Shown here piece by piece: positions 1 through 8,029 of a stretch of DNA of 64,000 nt. The stretch lies in the NCBI GenBank assembly GCA_963757565.1, contig CAVWSB010000011.1, forward strand, positions 1,302,001-1,366,000, written 5' to 3'. The translations under genes were made by a program, and so were the position numbers. Under the pieces are notes generated by a model. That model ran no database searches, was not told the origin of the DNA, and saw only the letters and a list, made by a program, of their open reading frames with translations. Positions within the stretch are counted from its first letter, which is position 1; each line of letters opens with the position of its first letter. Source of the stretch: PALSA-894 sp963757565 (GTDB lineage Bacteria; Pseudomonadota; Alphaproteobacteria; Rhizobiales; Xanthobacteraceae).

Positions 1-89
1 TCCGTTCGCGCGATGCGGGCCATCTCGCGGCGGCGCGCGCCGATGTCGAGGCGATGCTGATGCGCGTGCGCGCCGCGACTGCGGCATGA
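1..89 (+). CDS. 3' end of an unidentified protein (partial)
   Basis: Only the last 28 codons are inside the window, in the third forward frame, ending at TGA 87-89. The visible tail is rich in Ala, Arg and Asp (it ends MRVRAATAA) and could be the end of an alpha-helical domain. It carries no motif that identifies the family. The next gene starts four bases after the stop, so the two are probably co-transcribed. I infer that this is a real gene end from the spacing and the absence of another explanation for the stretch; the function is unknown. Confidence 0.45.
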   Translation, partial: RSRDAGHLAAARADVEAMLMRVRAATAA

Positions 90-93
90 CACG

Positions 94-459
94 GTGACGG
101 TCACGCCGCAATTGGCTCAACTCGCGGCGCGCTGTTATGCGGTCTGTGCGATCATTGCGGGAACGGTTGCGATCGCGGTGGTTGTTTTCCTGATCGCGAT
201 TTTCGGATTTCATCCCGCCGACTGGACTCTGGTGATGGCCGGGTGCGGACCGGGGTTCGCTTTCGTTCTGCTCGGCGTGTTCATCTGGCGGCGCCAGACA
301 TGGGCGATGATTGCGGCCTTGGCGCTGCTTGTCGCCCTTCGTTACTTTCTCGGCGATGTCGGGCCTGTGTTGGGCGCGGCATTGATCGTGGCGCCCGTCG
401 TGTTCGCAGCTCTGACCATGATCGCCCTGCTGGCGCCGGAAAACGCCAGACAAGCTTGA
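94..459 (+). CDS. Small four-helix membrane protein of unknown function
   Basis: A 121-residue protein starting at GTG 94. I see about four hydrophobic segments, near residues 16-38, 44-64, 69-86 and 90-113, with little outside them, so it should sit in the inner membrane. No catalytic or binding motif is visible and I do not recognise the family. The start lies four bases after the preceding stop, which suggests a two-gene transcript. ATG is not available at the 5' end, so GTG is chosen because it keeps the whole first helix. Confidence 0.6.
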   Translation: MTVTPQLAQLAARCYAVCAIIAGTVAIAVVVFLIAIFGFHPADWTLVMAGCGPGFAFVLLGVFIWRRQTWAMIAALALLVALRYFLGDVGPVLGAALIVAPVVFAALTMIALLAPENARQA

Positions 460-511
460 TCGCCCGCCGCCAGCCACTACGTCTCATGGACCCCAACGAG
501 GAGAAACAATC

Positions 512-943
512 ATGGCCACCATCAAGCGCGACGCATCGGCTCACTGGAGTGGCACCGGGAAGGAAGGCAAGGGCGCAATCACGACGCAAAGCGGCGTGCT
601 CTCCGACACGCCCTACGGCTTTTCACGCCGCTTCGGCGACGAGAAGGGCACCAATCCCGAGGAACTTATCGGCGCGGCGCATGCGTCGTGCTTCACGATG
701 GCACTTGCGTTCCAGTTGACCGGCGCCGGCAAGCCGCCCGAAAGCCTCGACACCAAGGCGGTCGTTTCGCTCGATCAGATCGAGGGTGGTTTCAAGATTT
801 CGGCAGTCGCGCTGACCCTGAAGGCGAAGGTGCCCGGTCTGTCGCAGGAGGAATTCAAGAAGCTTGCCGACACCGCGAAGGCGAATTGCCCGGTCTCGAA
901 GGTGCTCAACGCCGCGATCACGCTGGACGCGACGCTGGAATAG
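512..943 (+). CDS. OsmC/Ohr family peroxiredoxin
   Basis: A 143-residue OsmC-type thiol peroxidase, expected to reduce organic hydroperoxides in the cytoplasm. The two redox cysteines are seen: Cys60 in AHASCFTMAL and Cys126 in ANCPVSKVLN, with the helix-start motif NPEELIGAAHASC typical of the OsmC subfamily rather than Ohr. The length matches the family. An AGGAG-like ribosome site lies just upstream of ATG 512. The stop falls directly against the end of the convergent TetR gene, with no spacer. The physiological peroxide is not predictable from sequence. Confidence 0.93.
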   Translation: MATIKRDASAHWSGTGKEGKGAITTQSGVLSDTPYGFSRRFGDEKGTNPEELIGAAHASCFTMALAFQLTGAGKPPESLDTKAVVSLDQIEGGFKISAVALTLKAKVPGLSQEEFKKLADTAKANCPVSKVLNAAITLDATLE

Positions 944-1582
944 TCAGCGCGTCCCATACGCCTTCATGAACGCTCGCACCGCAATCCCGACCACATGGTC
1001 GATGCGTTCCTGGGGGGGAGGGGGCGCGAAGTTGAACAGCACCGGCTTGAATGTGCTCGCGAGGCATGATTCCAGAAACTGTCCGGCGACGATGTCGCAA
1101 TCCGCCGCGTCGATTGCCAGTACGCCGGTTTCCACCTTCGCGCGCAGATAGGTCGACAACTTCGCGATACCGACCGCGGGGCCCGTCTCGTAGAATTGCC
1201 GCCCGATCTCGGGCATCCGGTCCGCGATAGCGATCACGGTGCGGATCGAGGAGGTCGAGCGATTGCAGAGATACTGTGCAAACGCGCCGCCGAGCCGCGT
1301 GAGAACCGCCGCCACGTCGTCGTCGGCAAGATCGAGGACGAACACGCCCTCCGCCTGCATCCGGCACTGCTCCTCGGTGATCGCCTCGAACAGCTCTTCC
1401 TTGTTTCTGAAATAGACGTAGAGCGTCCCCTTCGAGACGCCGGCCTTGCGGGCGATATCGTTCATGCTGGCGGCGTCGAAGCCCTGCGCCAGGAAAATCG
1501 CCCTCGCGCCCTCGATGATCTGGCGGCGCTTGGCGCTGTCATCGTTGGTGAGGGGCGGTGCGAGCGTTGCGACGTTCGACAT
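944..1582 (-). CDS. TetR/AcrR family repressor of the divergent efflux genes
   Basis: A 212-residue TetR-type regulator. The N-terminal helix-turn-helix is clear at about residues 20-65 (IIEGARAIFLAQGFDAAS, then the recognition-helix region GVSKGTLYVYFRNKEELFEA). The C-terminal ligand domain is not diagnostic of an inducer. It is transcribed away from the HlyD/EmrB genes that start at 1772, and the spacer carries two near-identical 19-bp palindromes, so it probably represses both its own promoter and the efflux operon until a toxic compound binds. The role is inferred from this arrangement, which is standard for TetR-controlled pumps. Confidence 0.9.
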   Translation of the reverse strand: MSNVATLAPPLTNDDSAKRRQIIEGARAIFLAQGFDAASMNDIARKAGVSKGTLYVYFRNKEELFEAITEEQCRMQAEGVFVLDLADDDVAAVLTRLGGAFAQYLCNRSTSSIRTVIAIADRMPEIGRQFYETGPAVGIAKLSTYLRAKVETGVLAIDAADCDIVAGQFLESCLASTFKPVLFNFAPPPPQERIDHVVGIAVRAFMKAYGTR

Positions 1583-1648
1583 GGCGTTTCCCCGGCCGGC
1601 TCTCTCTGCCCATACGGCAAGCGGCCGAGATTCTCCTTCACTTTTCTT

Positions 1649-1667
1649 TGACCGAACCGTTCGGTCA
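1649..1667. promoter_or_regulatory. Probable TetR operator 1
   Basis: Perfect 9+1+9 palindrome TGACCGAACCGTTCGGTCA in the spacer between the divergent tetR and hlyD genes. It is the size and shape expected of a TetR-family operator and recurs almost unchanged at 1710. Assignment to the adjacent regulator is inferred from position. Confidence 0.8.
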
Positions 1668-1669
1668 TC

Positions 1670-1700
1670 TTGACTTACGTGCGATCGGGATGTATGTCAA
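1670..1700. promoter_or_regulatory. Overlapping face-to-face promoters between the two operators
   Basis: On the plus strand TTGACT (1670-1675) is followed after 17 bases by TATGTC (1693-1698). On the minus strand TTGACA (1700-1695) is followed after 17 bases by TAAGTC (1677-1672). Each -35 box overlaps the other promoter's -10 box, and the whole element is itself a TTGAC...GTCAA inverted repeat centred between the two operators. The two polymerases would exclude each other. The boxes were read by eye; the transcription starts are unproven. Confidence 0.6.
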
Positions 1701-1709
1701 GTGCCGAAA

Positions 1710-1728
1710 TGACCGAACGGTTCGGTTA
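1710..1728. promoter_or_regulatory. Probable TetR operator 2
   Basis: TGACCGAACGGTTCGGTTA matches operator 1 except for the central base and one base in the right arm. Centres of the two sites are 61 bp apart, close to six helical turns, so two repressor dimers would lie on the same face of the DNA. Confidence 0.78.
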
Positions 1729-1771
1729 AATTGCATTCAGATCAGTAGTTTGGAAGTAGGGAAGGCTCTCG

Positions 1772-3031
1772 ATGTACCGCGACAGTGAATCGGCCGACGG
1801 ATCGGTCCCTACCACGGGACGGCCGGCTTGGCAGAAAGAAGGGGCGGACTCCCCCGCCGCTCCCGCTCCGGCGACACGAGAGCCGGACGCTGCCAAGCCG
1901 GCCGGGCCCATTGCGGTCCGCCAGCCGGAGGCGGCGGCTGAGAAGCCAAAGCGGCGCCTGAACCGCAAGGCACTGATCGCGGCTGCGCTGATCGCGGCAC
2001 TGGGCGCCGGCGGCTGGTACGGCCACTACTGGTGGACCGCGGGGCGTTATCTCGTGTCGACCGACGACGCGTACGTAGGCGCGAAGAACACCACGCTTGC
2101 CGCCAAGGTCTCGGGCTACGTCGAGGCCGTTCTGGTCGAAGACAACGCGCATGTTCATGCGGGTGACGTGATCGCGAAGATCGACGATGGCGACTATCGC
2201 CTCGCGGTCGATTCGGCGCGAGGCAAATCCGCGACCCAGCAGGCAACGATCGATCGCATCGGCAAGCAGGTCGCGGCCCAACAGGCCGCGATCGATCAGG
2301 CGAAGGCTCAACTCGCGTCGACGCAGGCTGGCGCAACCCGCGCCGATCTCGAACTGACTCGACAGCAGGCGCTTGCCGCGCGCGATTACGCCAGCAAGCA
2401 GGCGCTCGAGGCCGCGCAGGCGGGCAAGCTTCAGGCCGATGCGTCGGTGAAGGGCGCGCAGGCCGCGGTCGAAGCCGCCGAGACCAACGTCGATGTGCTG
2501 AAGGCGCAGCAGGAAGAAGCCTCCCGCACGCTGAAGGAGTTGAATACGTCGCTCGAGAAGGCCGAGCGCGATCTCTCCTTCACAGTCATCAAGGCGCCGA
2601 TGGATGGCGTCGTCGGTAACCGCGCGATGCAGGTTGGCGACTACGTGCAGCCCGGTCAGCGGCTCGCGAGCCTCGTTCCGCTCGACGCCGTTTATGTCGA
2701 TGCGAACTTCAAGGAGACGCAGCTCGGCAAGCTTCGTCCCGGACAGCCAGTCAAGATCGCGGTCGATGCCATGGGCGGAGACAAGATCGACGGCACGGTG
2801 GTGAGCGTCGCTCCGGCCTCCGGCTCTGTGTTCTCGCTGCTGCCGCCGGACAACGCGACCGGCAACTTCACCAAGATCGTTCAGCGCGTGCCGGTGCGCA
2901 TTCAGGTGCCGATGGAACTGGCCGACAAGGGGCTGCTGCGGCCCGGCACATCGGTCGTCGTCGCGGTGGATACCAAGCCCGGCGCGGTCGCGAGCGAGCC
3001 GGTGCGCACCGCCGCGAACCGTATCCGCTAA
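1772..3031 (+). CDS. HlyD/EmrA family membrane-fusion protein of a drug efflux pump
   Basis: A 419-residue periplasmic adaptor. Residues 1-66 are a charged, Pro/Ala-rich cytoplasmic tail, residues 67-87 a single membrane anchor, followed by the split biotinyl-lipoyl motif (STDDAYVGAKN, then AKVSGYVEAVLVEDN), a long Ala/Gln/Lys-rich alpha-helical hairpin at about 145-270, and the second lipoyl half plus barrel (VIKAPMDGVVGNRAMQVG). It should link the inner-membrane EmrB-type transporter encoded 17 bases downstream to an outer-membrane channel not encoded here. A GGGAAGG site precedes ATG 1772. Expression is probably controlled by the two TetR operators upstream. Confidence 0.93.
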   Translation: MYRDSESADGSVPTTGRPAWQKEGADSPAAPAPATREPDAAKPAGPIAVRQPEAAAEKPKRRLNRKALIAAALIAALGAGGWYGHYWWTAGRYLVSTDDAYVGAKNTTLAAKVSGYVEAVLVEDNAHVHAGDVIAKIDDGDYRLAVDSARGKSATQQATIDRIGKQVAAQQAAIDQAKAQLASTQAGATRADLELTRQQALAARDYASKQALEAAQAGKLQADASVKGAQAAVEAAETNVDVLKAQQEEASRTLKELNTSLEKAERDLSFTVIKAPMDGVVGNRAMQVGDYVQPGQRLASLVPLDAVYVDANFKETQLGKLRPGQPVKIAVDAMGGDKIDGTVVSVAPASGSVFSLLPPDNATGNFTKIVQRVPVRIQVPMELADKGLLRPGTSVVVAVDTKPGAVASEPVRTAANRIR

Positions 3032-3048
3032 CGCGAAAGGTCCGGCCC

Positions 3049-4644
3049 ATGGCCGACGCGAATGCAACAACAGCCGGCGTAGTCCCCCAGCCGGCTTCAG
3101 CCGGTGCGGATCGCATTGATCCGCGCCGGCTCCTCACCTTTCTTTGCATGGTGTTCGGGATGTTCATGGCGATCCTGGACATCCAGATCGTCTCAGCCTC
3201 GCTGACCGAAATCCAGGCGGGCCTTGCGGCCTCGTCGAACGAAATCTCCTGGGTACAGACCGCCTACCTCATCGCCGAAGTGGTGATGATCCCGCTGTCC
3301 GGTTTCCTGTCGCGCGCGCTCGGCACGCGCGTGCTGTTTGCGATGGCGGCCGGAGGCTTTACGGCTGCAAGCCTGATGTGCGGGCTGTCCTCGTCGATCA
3401 ACGAGATGATCTTCTGGCGCGCCGTGCAGGGCTTTATCGGCGGCGGCATGATCCCGACGGTGTTTGCCACAGCGTTCCTCATCTTCCCGCGCTCGAGGCA
3501 ATCCATCATCTCGCCGGTGATCGGTCTGGTCGCGACGCTCGCGCCGACCATCGGCCCGACCATCGGCGGCTATCTCACCGACGCGCTCTCTTGGCACTGG
3601 TTGTTTTTCATCAACATCATTCCGGGAATTGGCGTCACCGCCGCGGCGCTGCTGCTCATCGACTTCGACAAGCCGGACTACAGCCTGTTCGAGAACTTCG
3701 ACTGGGCGGGCCTTCTGTCGATGGCGGGCTTCCTCGGGGCGCTCGAATACGTGCTGGAGGAAGGGCCGCGCAACGACTGGTTCGCCGATGACACGATCCT
3801 GCTGCTGGCCTGGGTATCGCTCCTGTGCGCGGCGCTGTTCTTCTACCGGGCGTTCACGGCGCGTCAGCCGATCGTGGACCTGAAGGCCTTCACCGATCGC
3901 AACTTCGCGCTTGGGAGCCTGTTCTCGTTCGTGCTCGGCATCGGGCTGTATGGCCTGACGCTGGTCTATCCGCTCTATCTCGGCCAAGTCCGCGGCTACG
4001 ACGCGCTGATGATCGGCGAGACCATGTTCGTGTCCGGACTAACGATGTTCCTGACCGCGCCGGTCGCGGGCCGTCTTTCCGCCACGCTCGATCCTCGCAT
4101 CATGCTGACGGTCGGCTTCCTGTTCTTCGCCGCCGGCACCTGGTGGATGACCTCACTGACGCGCGACTGGGATTTCTGGGAACTGCTCTGGCCACAGATC
4201 TTCCGTGGTGTCGGCCTGATGCTCGCGATGGTACCGATCAACAACGTGGCGCTCGGCACGCTGCCTCCCGAGCGGGTGAAGAACGCTTCCGGCCTCTATA
4301 ACCTGATGCGCAATCTCGGTGGCGCGGTCGGCCTTGCCGGCATCTACACGTTCCTCAACGACCGGACCGATCTGCATATCGCGCGCCTGCACGAGAACTT
4401 CACCTTCGCGCGGGCGCCCGCCGTCGAGGCGCTGAGCAACATGGCGGCGCGGCTCTCAAGCTTCGGCAGCGACGCGCAGGCGATGGCGCTCAAGCAGATG
4501 ACGCAGATCGCGCACCGCCAGGGAGCCGTCATGGCCTATGCCGACGTGTTCCTTGGGTTGACCGGGCTATTCGTGGCGCTGGCCGTGCTGGCCGTGCTGG
4601 TTAAGAAGCCTGCTGCGGCGGCGGGAGCCGGCGGCGGGCACTAG
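3049..4644 (+). CDS. DHA2-family (EmrB/QacA) multidrug MFS transporter
   Basis: A 531-residue major-facilitator protein with about 14 membrane helices, the size of the DHA2 drug:H+ antiporters. Family signatures include QGFIGGGMIPT and the motif-C-like stretch LAPTIGPTIGGYLTDAL in helix 5, plus a SFVLGIGLYGLTL helix after the central loop. It follows the HlyD gene by 17 bases and the two should form an EmrAB-like pump that exports hydrophobic toxicants. The substrate cannot be read from sequence. The C-terminus ends in a short Ala/Gly tail. Confidence 0.93.
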   Translation: MADANATTAGVVPQPASAGADRIDPRRLLTFLCMVFGMFMAILDIQIVSASLTEIQAGLAASSNEISWVQTAYLIAEVVMIPLSGFLSRALGTRVLFAMAAGGFTAASLMCGLSSSINEMIFWRAVQGFIGGGMIPTVFATAFLIFPRSRQSIISPVIGLVATLAPTIGPTIGGYLTDALSWHWLFFINIIPGIGVTAAALLLIDFDKPDYSLFENFDWAGLLSMAGFLGALEYVLEEGPRNDWFADDTILLLAWVSLLCAALFFYRAFTARQPIVDLKAFTDRNFALGSLFSFVLGIGLYGLTLVYPLYLGQVRGYDALMIGETMFVSGLTMFLTAPVAGRLSATLDPRIMLTVGFLFFAAGTWWMTSLTRDWDFWELLWPQIFRGVGLMLAMVPINNVALGTLPPERVKNASGLYNLMRNLGGAVGLAGIYTFLNDRTDLHIARLHENFTFARAPAVEALSNMAARLSSFGSDAQAMALKQMTQIAHRQGAVMAYADVFLGLTGLFVALAVLAVLVKKPAAAAGAGGGH

Positions 4645-4652
4645 GTTCCGCC

Positions 4653-4697
4653 GCAAGTGGTTTGGCGACAAGTCCTTTCGCCACAAGTCCTTTCGCC
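4653..4697. repeat. Three 15-bp tandem repeats after the efflux operon
   Basis: Two identical copies of ACAAGTCCTTTCGCC (4668-4682 and 4683-4697) follow a diverged copy (4653-4667, five mismatches). They lie in the short gap between the EmrB stop and the next gene. No function is evident; they could be a simple slippage product. Confidence 0.7.
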
Positions 4698-4735
4698 GTA
4701 TCATCCTCCCCGAACTGCCGGCCCCGGGGATATCC

Positions 4736-6010
4736 TTGCGGACGATTTTGGCGACGTGTGCGTTGGTGCTTGCGGTTGTTGCAGCGATCCTCGGTGTCGC
4801 GCATTTCGGCCTGCGCCCTGCCGAATTCAAAGTCGCGATCCCGGCCGCCGATGCCCTCGATCAACGGGTATTCGGCGTTGCAGCCGACATGCTGCGTACG
4901 CAACGGTCGACGGTCCGCGTCGAAATCGTCACGGTCGAAGACGGCAAGGCGGCGCTCGACCTGCTCGAGGCCGGCAAGGTCAAGGTCGCGGTCGTGCGAT
5001 CGGACGCTGCGATGCAGGGCAGGGCGCAAACCGTTCTGATCATGCGGCGCGAGGCAGCAGTCCTCATTGCCACGAAGGGCGGCAAGCTCAAGAAGCTCGC
5101 GGACCTGCCGAATGCGATACTCGGCTTTACCCGCAACGGCACGCTCGACAGCAGCCTGCTGTGGCCGGTGCTGGATTACTACGGCATCCAGCGGGACAAG
5201 ATGAAGCACATCGAGGTGGCGCCCGAAGAGATCGCGAATACGATCCGCCAAAAAAAGGTGGACGCCATCATCGTTGTTGGCTCGACCATATCGAAACAAG
5301 TCAGCGATACCGTCAGCGAAGCCGCGCGCGGCGCAAAGGGCGCAATCGAATTCATCGACATCGAGGAGGCTGCCGCGATCGCCAAGCGCATTCCTGCGCT
5401 CGAATCGATCGAAGTGGAGCAGGGGGCGTTCGGTGGCCGGCCCCCGCGACCCGCCGAGAGTTTCAAGACACTTGCCTTTTCGATCCGGCTTGTTGCGACC
5501 CAGAAGGTTGCGAGCGACGACATGGCGGAGTTCGTGAAGCAGCTTTACCTCATCCGGCAGAACATCAACGCCGCGGTTCCGGGCGCCGGTTTGATGGAAG
5601 CGCCCGACGTCGACGAGGCGACGCCGTATCTGATCCATCCTGGCGTGCGCGCCTATGTGAACGGCGATCAGAAATCGGTGTTCGATCGCTACAGTGACTG
5701 GATCTACTTTGGCGCGTTCATCATGAGTGGGCTGGGATCGGTCGCGGCGGGGCTGTTCGGCTGGATGAGCGGCAATCGCACAGAGGGGCCGGAGGTGCAG
5801 CAGCGCCGCGTCCAGGCGGCGCTCGATGCAGCCGGCGCTGCCGCGTCGGAGGAACTGGAGCGGCTCGAGGAGGAGGCCGACGCGGTTTTCCGCGCGGTCT
5901 TCGCAGCTGGCGCCAAGGACGAATTATCGGCCGCGAGTATCGCAAGCTTTGAGATGGCGCTCAAAGAGTTGCGATCCCGCATTGCGGCGCGCCGCGCGGC
6001 GCTTGGCTAA
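4736..6010 (+). CDS. TAXI-family TRAP solute-binding protein with C-terminal membrane anchor
   Basis: A 424-residue protein starting at TTG 4736, which gives a good N-terminal hydrophobic signal (residues 1-24, LATCALVLAVVAAILGVAHF). Residues 30-310 resemble TAXI-type binding proteins (IRQKKVDAIIVVGSTIS, DEATPYLIHPGVRAYVNG). Unlike a usual soluble binding protein it continues into a hydrophobic segment at about 322-345 and a charged, predicted coiled-coil tail rich in Glu, Ala and Arg. No DctQ/DctM permease is adjacent. It may be a membrane-tethered sensor or receptor rather than a transporter subunit; that part is inference. Confidence 0.75.
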   Translation: MRTILATCALVLAVVAAILGVAHFGLRPAEFKVAIPAADALDQRVFGVAADMLRTQRSTVRVEIVTVEDGKAALDLLEAGKVKVAVVRSDAAMQGRAQTVLIMRREAAVLIATKGGKLKKLADLPNAILGFTRNGTLDSSLLWPVLDYYGIQRDKMKHIEVAPEEIANTIRQKKVDAIIVVGSTISKQVSDTVSEAARGAKGAIEFIDIEEAAAIAKRIPALESIEVEQGAFGGRPPRPAESFKTLAFSIRLVATQKVASDDMAEFVKQLYLIRQNINAAVPGAGLMEAPDVDEATPYLIHPGVRAYVNGDQKSVFDRYSDWIYFGAFIMSGLGSVAAGLFGWMSGNRTEGPEVQQRRVQAALDAAGAAASEELERLEEEADAVFRAVFAAGAKDELSAASIASFEMALKELRSRIAARRAALG

Positions 6011-6033
6011 GCGCGGAAGGTCTTGGGCCTACG

Positions 6034-6834
6034 ATGGCGGGATCAGCGAGCAGGCGAGAGGGCCGCGCGTCCAACGGTATTTTCTTTCGCGTCATTGGGG
6101 ACGGAGAGCCACTGCTCCTGCTGCACGGTGCGCTTGCTTCGGGCGAGATGTTCGACCCGTTGATCTGTCTCCTGCAGGATCGCTTTCGGCTGCTCGTCCC
6201 CGATTTGCGCGGTCACGGCAAGAGCGGGTCTCTCGGCGGGCCCTACGATGTGGCAGCACTGGCGTCCGATCTGGACGCCGTACTCGCCGAGGCTCGGTTC
6301 GAGCGCTGCGCCGTCATGGGCTATTCACACGGGGGAGCGGTCGCGCAGCAACTGGCGCGCACGCGGGCCGAGCGCATCAGCCGGCTTACGTTAACCTGCA
6401 CGTACGCCTGCAATGTCTCGACCGTCCGCGAGCGGCTGGAATGCGGGGTCTTTCTGTTGCTTTTGCGGGTCCTGCGTCCGGCAACGCTCGCAAGGCTCAT
6501 CTTCCGCCCGTCGAAACCCGATCCGACCGGTGCGATCGGACTGACCGGCGAGCAGATCGAATGGATGAGATCGATTGTCGCCGCAAATCGTCCCCCGGCG
6601 ATGCGCGGCACCGTTCGAGGACTCATGACATTCGACAGCCGGGCGTGGCTGCGTGAGATCGCGACACCAACACTGGTGATCGGTGGGACGCACGATCATG
6701 CCGTTCCGCGGCATCATTTCGACGCCCTCGTCAATGGAATCCCCGGAGCCAGCGGACTTCTCGTCGACCGTGCCGACCACACGCTCGTTTGGACCCACAC
6801 CCGGCAACTTGCCGACATCCTGCTCGCGCATTGA
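6034..6834 (+). CDS. Alpha/beta-fold hydrolase
   Basis: A 266-residue alpha/beta hydrolase. The oxyanion-hole motif LLLLHGALASG, the nucleophile elbow GYSHGG (Ser98), a likely acid Asp in GGTHDHAVP and a catalytic His in ADHTLVW are all present, so it should be active as an esterase, lactonase or related enzyme. Between core and acid there is a cap region of about 70 residues. The gene is 23 bases after the TAXI gene and ends 62 bases before the dioxygenase gene, so these may share a transcript. The substrate is unknown. Confidence 0.85.
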   Translation: MAGSASRREGRASNGIFFRVIGDGEPLLLLHGALASGEMFDPLICLLQDRFRLLVPDLRGHGKSGSLGGPYDVAALASDLDAVLAEARFERCAVMGYSHGGAVAQQLARTRAERISRLTLTCTYACNVSTVRERLECGVFLLLLRVLRPATLARLIFRPSKPDPTGAIGLTGEQIEWMRSIVAANRPPAMRGTVRGLMTFDSRAWLREIATPTLVIGGTHDHAVPRHHFDALVNGIPGASGLLVDRADHTLVWTHTRQLADILLAH

Positions 6835-6896
6835 TCGCGCGGACGACCTCCTCGATCGGGCTGAATTTCGCCGCCATCGCGCGCGAGGGTTCGCGG

Positions 6897-7487
6897 ATGT
6901 CACGCCCAAACCGACGCGAAGTTCTTGCCACCGGCGCCCTCGCGGCCGGCGGACTGCTGACGTTTGACCGTGCGGATGCGCAGACGCCGCTCGCCGTCAC
7001 GCCCGAATGTCGTGAACCCGGCGCGATGACAATTCGGCAGACCGAGGGTCCGTATTTCAAGCCGTCCTCGCCCGAGCGCACGGAGCTGATCGAGCCCGGC
7101 ATGGCGGGCGAGCCGATCGAGCTTGCCGGTCTGGTGCTGACGCGCGCGTGCAGGCCGGTGCCTGCCGCGTTGCTCGACTTCTGGCACGCGGACGACAAGG
7201 GCCTTTACGACAACACGGGCTTTCGGCTACGCGGCCACCAGTACTCCGACGAACAAGGCCGCTTTCGCCTGCGCACCATCATGCCGGCCGTTTACGAGGG
7301 GCGGACACGCCATTTTCACGTCAAGGTGCAGGGCAAGGGCGGCCGCCTGCTCACGACCCAGCTCTACTTTCCCGGCGAACCGCAGAACAGCCGCGACGGC
7401 CTCTTCCGCAGAGAACTGTTGATGCGCGTGGCGAAAAGCGAGGCAGGGGTCGCGGCGCGCTTCGATTTCATTCTCGATATGGGCTAA
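6897..7487 (+). CDS. Short Tat-exported intradiol ring-cleavage dioxygenase-like protein
   Basis: A 196-residue protein with a twin-arginine-type signal (residues 1-29, RREVLATGALAAGGLL) and an intradiol dioxygenase core. The four non-haem iron ligands of the family can be assigned as Tyr104 (KGLYDN), Tyr133 (PAVYEG), His139 and His141 (RHFHVKV). It lacks the N-terminal dimer domain of catechol 1,2-dioxygenases and resembles the short protocatechuate-dioxygenase-type beta-barrel proteins. I chose ATG 6897 because it gives a clean Tat signal; upstream starts would lie inside the hydrolase gene. Export suggests it acts on aromatic diols in the periplasm. The substrate is not established. Confidence 0.82.
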   Translation: MSRPNRREVLATGALAAGGLLTFDRADAQTPLAVTPECREPGAMTIRQTEGPYFKPSSPERTELIEPGMAGEPIELAGLVLTRACRPVPAALLDFWHADDKGLYDNTGFRLRGHQYSDEQGRFRLRTIMPAVYEGRTRHFHVKVQGKGGRLLTTQLYFPGEPQNSRDGLFRRELLMRVAKSEAGVAARFDFILDMG

Positions 7488-7514
7488 ACCTCGACCCGAC
7501 GGGTGGGGGAGCGA

Positions 7515-8024
7515 ATGTCCGAGGCTCAGGCGGCCCAAAAGGCCTTTCCGGTTTCGTGGGATCAATTTCATCGCGATGCGCGCGCACTGGCGTGGCGGCT
7601 GTCCGGCGCCGGGCCTTTCGAGGCGATCGTATGCGTGACGCGCGGCGGGCTGGTGCCGGCCGCGATCGTGTCGCGCGAACTGGAAATTCGGCTGATCGAG
7701 ACCGTGTGCGTTGCGAGCTATCACGACTACAAGACGCAGGGTGCGGCGAGCGTGCTCAAAGGCGTGGCGGATACGATCGTCAAGATCGGCAGCGGCAACG
7801 GGCAGGGCGTGCTGATCGTCGATGACCTCGTCGACACCGGCAAGACCGCCAAGATCGTACGCGACATCTTGCCGAAGGCACATTTCGCGACCGTCTATGC
7901 AAAGCCGATGGGCCGCCCAATGGTCGACACCTTCATCACCGAGGTGTCGCAGGACACCTGGATCTATTTTCCCTGGGATCTGGGCTTGAGCTTTCAGCCG
8001 CCGATCCGCAACGGCGGCGGGTGA
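7515..8024 (+). CDS. gpt: Xanthine phosphoribosyltransferase
   Basis: A 169-residue type I phosphoribosyltransferase of the Gpt type, converting xanthine and guanine with PRPP to XMP and GMP in purine salvage. The PRPP loop VLIVDDLVDTGKTA is intact, as are the early CVTRGGLVPAAIV and the C-terminal YFPWDLGLSFQPP tail. I prefer ATG 7515 over GTG 7503 because a strong GGGGGAG ribosome site stands just upstream of it. The stop overlaps the neighbourhood of the next gene's start, so the two are probably translated together. Confidence 0.9.
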   Translation: MSEAQAAQKAFPVSWDQFHRDARALAWRLSGAGPFEAIVCVTRGGLVPAAIVSRELEIRLIETVCVASYHDYKTQGAASVLKGVADTIVKIGSGNGQGVLIVDDLVDTGKTAKIVRDILPKAHFATVYAKPMGRPMVDTFITEVSQDTWIYFPWDLGLSFQPPIRNGGG

Positions 8025-8029
8025 CACGC

